Program-made: the position numbers and the translations under genes
The notes under the pieces: generated by a model
The model's database searches: none
What the model saw: only the letters and a program-made list of their open reading frames with translations
Told to the model about the DNA's origin: nothing
NCBI GenBank assembly: GCA_003857025.1
Contig: RPOO01000002.1
Span: 1-35,331, forward strand
Direction of reading: 5' to 3'
Source of the DNA: Methanothrix sp.
GTDB taxonomy: Archaea; Halobacteriota; Methanosarcinia; Methanotrichales; Methanotrichaceae
DNA length: 35,331 bases
Shown here: positions 33,437 to 35,331 of the stretch, piece after piece
Numbering within the stretch: position 1 is the stretch's first letter
Layout of the letters: each line of letters starts with the position of its first letter

Positions 33437-34687
33437 TTATTCGGCCAGCGAAACCAACCGCTTGAAGCGCTTTTGTGCTTCTTCCAAGATTGCCGCCTCT
33501 CCTGGGATTACCCCATCGCGCATGAGGACCTTGCCGTTGACGATGGTCGTGTCAACTCCGCCGGTCATGCTGTAGACCAGATGCGAGACCATATTGCTGA
33601 AAGGATAGAGCCAGGGCCTCGTTTTCAGGTTGATGAGAGAAAGATCGGCCAGCGCGCCCGCATGGAGGCCCAGATTGAGGCCGAATGCCCGATAAGCATT
33701 CTCTGTGGCTAGGTGCCAGATCTGCTCGGCAGAAAACGCCGCCGGGGTGTGATAGGCATTCTTTTGCACAATGGCTGTTACCTTCATCTCCTCGAAGAGA
33801 TTGAGATTATTATTGCTCGATGCGCCGTCCGTTCCGAGACATACGTTAACATTCGCCTTCATCAGAGTATTAAGAGGAGCAATTCCCGAAGCCAGCTTGA
33901 GATTGCTCACCGTGCAGTTCACCACATTAACCTTACCTTTCGCCAGCAAATAGCAGTCCCGCTCGGAGAGCCAGACGCAATGGGCAGCCGCAAGACGCTC
34001 ATTTGCCATTCCTAGAGTGTCCAGGTATTCTACCGGGCTTTTTCCCGTTGTCAGATTGGATCCTTCCACCTCTTCGCGAGTCTCGGAAAGATGGGTGTGG
34101 ATTATGACATCGTGCCGATCGGCGATCTCTTTTGCTTTGAGCAGCGTCTCTTTCGAACAAGCATAGACGGAATGAGGCCCAACCGTGGGCATGATCAGAT
34201 CATCGCCCTTCCAGCGAGAGACGAAAGGCTCAACCTGACCGAGCATCTCCGGCTTCATATCAAAGATTACACCGGAGATGAATGCCCTCAGGCCCGTCTC
34301 TTTGGTGGCATTAGCCGCCACATCCGGGTAGTAATACATGTCGCTATAGCAGGTGACTCCGAAGCGAATCAGCTCCAAGCAGCCCAGTTTCACGCCCCAG
34401 CGAATATCCTCCTCGGTCAAGCGGGCCTCCAGGGGCCAGATCTTTTCCTGCAGCCAGGGCATCAGTTCCATGTCGTCCGCGTAGCCGCGAAGCAATGTCA
34501 TGGCCAGGTGAGTGTGAGCGTTAATGAGGCCCGGGATGGCGAGTTGACCATGTCCGTCAATCAGCTCCTCGCCCGGCTCGTCCGACAGGTCGCGACCGAT
34601 TTTAATGATTCTATTCCCTTGAATGAGAATATCGCGCCCATTCAAGAGTTGACCGGACTCTAAAAGAGAGACATCTTTGATGAGCAT
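33437..34687 (-). CDS. dadD: 5'-deoxyadenosine / S-adenosylhomocysteine deaminase (amidohydrolase)
   Basis: 416 residues of the metal-dependent amidohydrolase family, MtaD/DadD branch. Metal ligands are visible: the HxH in NAHTHLAM (about 57-64), a His in HTHLSETREE (about 197-206), a His in AAHCVWL and an Asp in LGTDGASSNNNL (about 286-297). MELMPWLQEKIWPLEARLT and GPHSVYACS are typical of the deaminase subgroup. In methanogens such enzymes deaminate 5'-deoxyadenosine, SAH and methylthioadenosine, clearing products of radical-SAM and methyltransferase reactions. I start at ATG 34687, not at the far upstream codon at 34828. A TATA-like TTTTTATA sits about 26 nt before this ATG, which implies a leaderless message. 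Exact substrate preference cannot be read from the sequence. Confidence 0.9.
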   Translation of the reverse strand: MLIKDVSLLESGQLLNGRDILIQGNRIIKIGRDLSDEPGEELIDGHGQLAIPGLINAHTHLAMTLLRGYADDMELMPWLQEKIWPLEARLTEEDIRWGVKLGCLELIRFGVTCYSDMYYYPDVAANATKETGLRAFISGVIFDMKPEMLGQVEPFVSRWKGDDLIMPTVGPHSVYACSKETLLKAKEIADRHDVIIHTHLSETREEVEGSNLTTGKSPVEYLDTLGMANERLAAAHCVWLSERDCYLLAKGKVNVVNCTVSNLKLASGIAPLNTLMKANVNVCLGTDGASSNNNLNLFEEMKVTAIVQKNAYHTPAAFSAEQIWHLATENAYRAFGLNLGLHAGALADLSLINLKTRPWLYPFSNMVSHLVYSMTGGVDTTIVNGKVLMRDGVIPGEAAILEEAQKRFKRLVSLAE

Positions 34688-34708
34688 AGGTATCAGGAAC
34701 GCGAGAAA

Positions 34709-34720
34709 GGTATAAAAATT
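34709..34720 (-). promoter_or_regulatory. TATA box of the deaminase gene
   Basis: The minus strand reads AATTTTTATACC. Its centre lies about 26-28 nt before ATG 34687, the distance expected between a TATA box and the transcription start, so the mRNA probably begins at or next to the start codon. Confidence 0.5.
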
Positions 34721-34887
34721 ATCCGGAGGAGCGATAAACCTATAAGCAATTACAGAAAACCATAATTGCTTGCTCATCTTTGCTCGATTAGGTCTGACTC
34801 CGGAGAGCTTGACCGTCAAGCTTAACAAAGCAAGATCAATTCAACTCGTCAGGCTTAAAAGCAGCAGAGCGAAAGCAACAGAGATGT

Positions 34888-35004
34888 GCTGAGGTAGCCA
34901 AGCGGCCTACGGCGCTGGTCTTGAGGTTCCCACATCCTTCGAACGCCGGAACAAGCAAACCAGTGGTGCATCGCACCTCGTGAGTTCAAATCTCACCCTC
35001 AGCG
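34888..35004 (+). tRNA. tRNA-Ser(TGA), intron-containing
   Basis: Acceptor GCTGAGG (34888-34894) pairs with CCTCAGC (34997-35003), and the discriminator is G at 35004, as in tRNA-Ser. The D stem is GCC/GGC. The anticodon stem CTGGT (34915-34919) pairs with ACCAG (34959-34963). Anticodon TGA is at 34922-34924. The long variable arm is a hairpin GGTGC-ATC-GCACC, which makes it a type II tRNA. The T arm is GTGAG-TTCAAAT-CTCAC. No CCA is encoded. After removal of the intron at 34926-34957 the anticodon loop is a normal seven-base CTTGAGA. Confidence 0.92.
34926..34957 (+). other. 32-nt tRNA intron at position 37/38 with a complete bulge-helix-bulge motif
   Basis: The anticodon stem is followed by a 4-bp central helix CTTG (34920-34923) with CAAG (34952-34955). 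It is flanked by three-base bulges AGG (34924-34926) and CAA (34956-34958), then an intron helix TTCC (34927-34930) with GGAA (34948-34951). Cutting after the second base of each bulge, as the archaeal endonuclease does, gives exactly the canonical 37/38 intron. Confidence 0.9.
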
Positions 35005-35142
35005 TTATTTTACCGATAATTTCGAAACATAGAATATTATAAAATGTATTTATTCTTTTGATGATTCTGTTGTTAAGCCGGATAACGCAAGGTATGTTAG
35101 CCCTATCTTCCTCCACAAGTTATAAGACAAGTGGACCGGAGC

Positions 35143-35172
35143 GGTAAACTACCCACGGCTAAAGCCCGTGGG
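35143..35172 (-). mobile_element. Right end of an IS200/IS605-type element with terminal hairpin
   Basis: CCCACGG (35152-35158) pairs with CCGTGGG (35166-35172), with the loop containing the tnpB stop codon. On the minus strand GGGTAGTTTAC follows the stem. A subterminal hairpin overlapping the tnpB 3' end is the typical right end of this class and is also the 3' part of the omega-RNA used by TnpB. The exact cleavage point near 35143 is a guess. Confidence 0.65.
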
Positions 35173-35331
35173 CTTTCTGTAGCCCTGAAAGGACTACCTT
35201 GATATTTGGTAGCCCTTCCGAGCCTCCAGGCCGGTCTACATAGCGGCCCAATAAAGCAATATTCTTAGCACCATTGAAATCAGCATCACCAGACCAGGAG
35301 CACGAAGGACACTTGAAACTCTTTCCGTTCC
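35159..35331 (-). CDS. tnpB: IS200/IS605-family TnpB, C-terminal end only (runs off the window)
   Basis: The minus strand encodes the last 56 or so residues of a TnpB RNA-guided nuclease. It contains the second Cys pair of the zinc ribbon (FKCPSCSWSG) followed by the RuvC-III aspartate motif DADFNGAKNIALLG, then a short tail ending LQKAHGL with the stop at 35159-35161. The stop falls inside the element's end hairpin. The rest of the gene, including the RuvC-I and -II acidic residues, lies beyond 35331, so activity cannot be judged. The element inserted about 140 bp downstream of tRNA-Ser. Confidence 0.85.
   Translation of the reverse strand, partial: NGKSFKCPSCSWSGDADFNGAKNIALLGRYVDRPGGSEGLPNIKVVLSGLQKAHGL

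Noticed and set aside
1-35331. CRISPR arrays, rRNA genes, prophage genes
   Set aside because: I saw no regularly spaced repeats, no rRNA-like conserved sequence and no phage structural or integrase genes in the window.

Overview
The window looks like chromosomal DNA of an aceticlastic methanogen, probably close to Methanothrix (Methanosaeta). Supporting signs are a methanogenesis-marker-like protein, a MEDS sensory domain, a Tfx-type regulator, the archaeal 2-amino-3,7-dideoxyheptulosonate synthase, a 5'-deoxyadenosine/SAH-type deaminase, a tRNA-Ser with a bulge-helix-bulge intron and no encoded CCA, and very large PAS/GAF hybrid kinases. The genus is inferred from overall character, not from any database match.

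Layout. 1-8.1 kb: the 5' part of an alpha-glucan phosphorylase (minus), an APC permease and a marker-6-like gene (plus), then a CDF metal transporter followed 4 nt later by a CHAT-NTPase-TPR giant (minus), a YjbQ-family gene (plus) and a secreted protein (minus). 8.3-24.5 kb: a 16-kb signalling island, all on the minus strand. It holds a CheB-CheR-PAS fusion, two paralogous hybrid histidine kinases, a stand-alone receiver protein and a dual winged-helix/hybrid-kinase fusion. Two of these five proteins have lost the residue that would carry the phosphate: Asn replaces Asp in the stand-alone receiver, and Tyr replaces His in the winged-helix fusion. 20.9-22.5 kb and 24.5-25.1 kb are gene-poor and contain strong inverted repeats that could be structured RNAs. 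25.9-28.8 kb: tupABC tungstate uptake genes followed on the same strand by a Tfx-family regulator. 29-35.3 kb: an NDP-sugar epimerase, a membrane-anchored tandem rhodanese without catalytic Cys, ADH synthase, an S-layer-like membrane protein, a nucleoside deaminase, intron-containing tRNA-Ser(TGA), and the 3' end of an IS200/IS605-type tnpB with its terminal hairpin.

How the parts may work together. The signalling island reads as a PAS/GAF sensor network with interchangeable receiver tails. The winged-helix fusion is the only protein in it with an obvious DNA-binding output, and it appears unable to act as a kinase, so it may take its signal through its intact C-terminal receiver from the two neighbouring kinases. 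The tup-tfx block suggests tungsten/molybdenum uptake is linked to a regulator whose founding member binds a molybdenum formylmethanofuran dehydrogenase promoter. The most unusual single items are the winged-helix pseudokinase, the Asn60 pseudo-receiver, the CHAT protein lacking its catalytic His, and the three-hairpin intergenic element at 21.46-21.58 kb.
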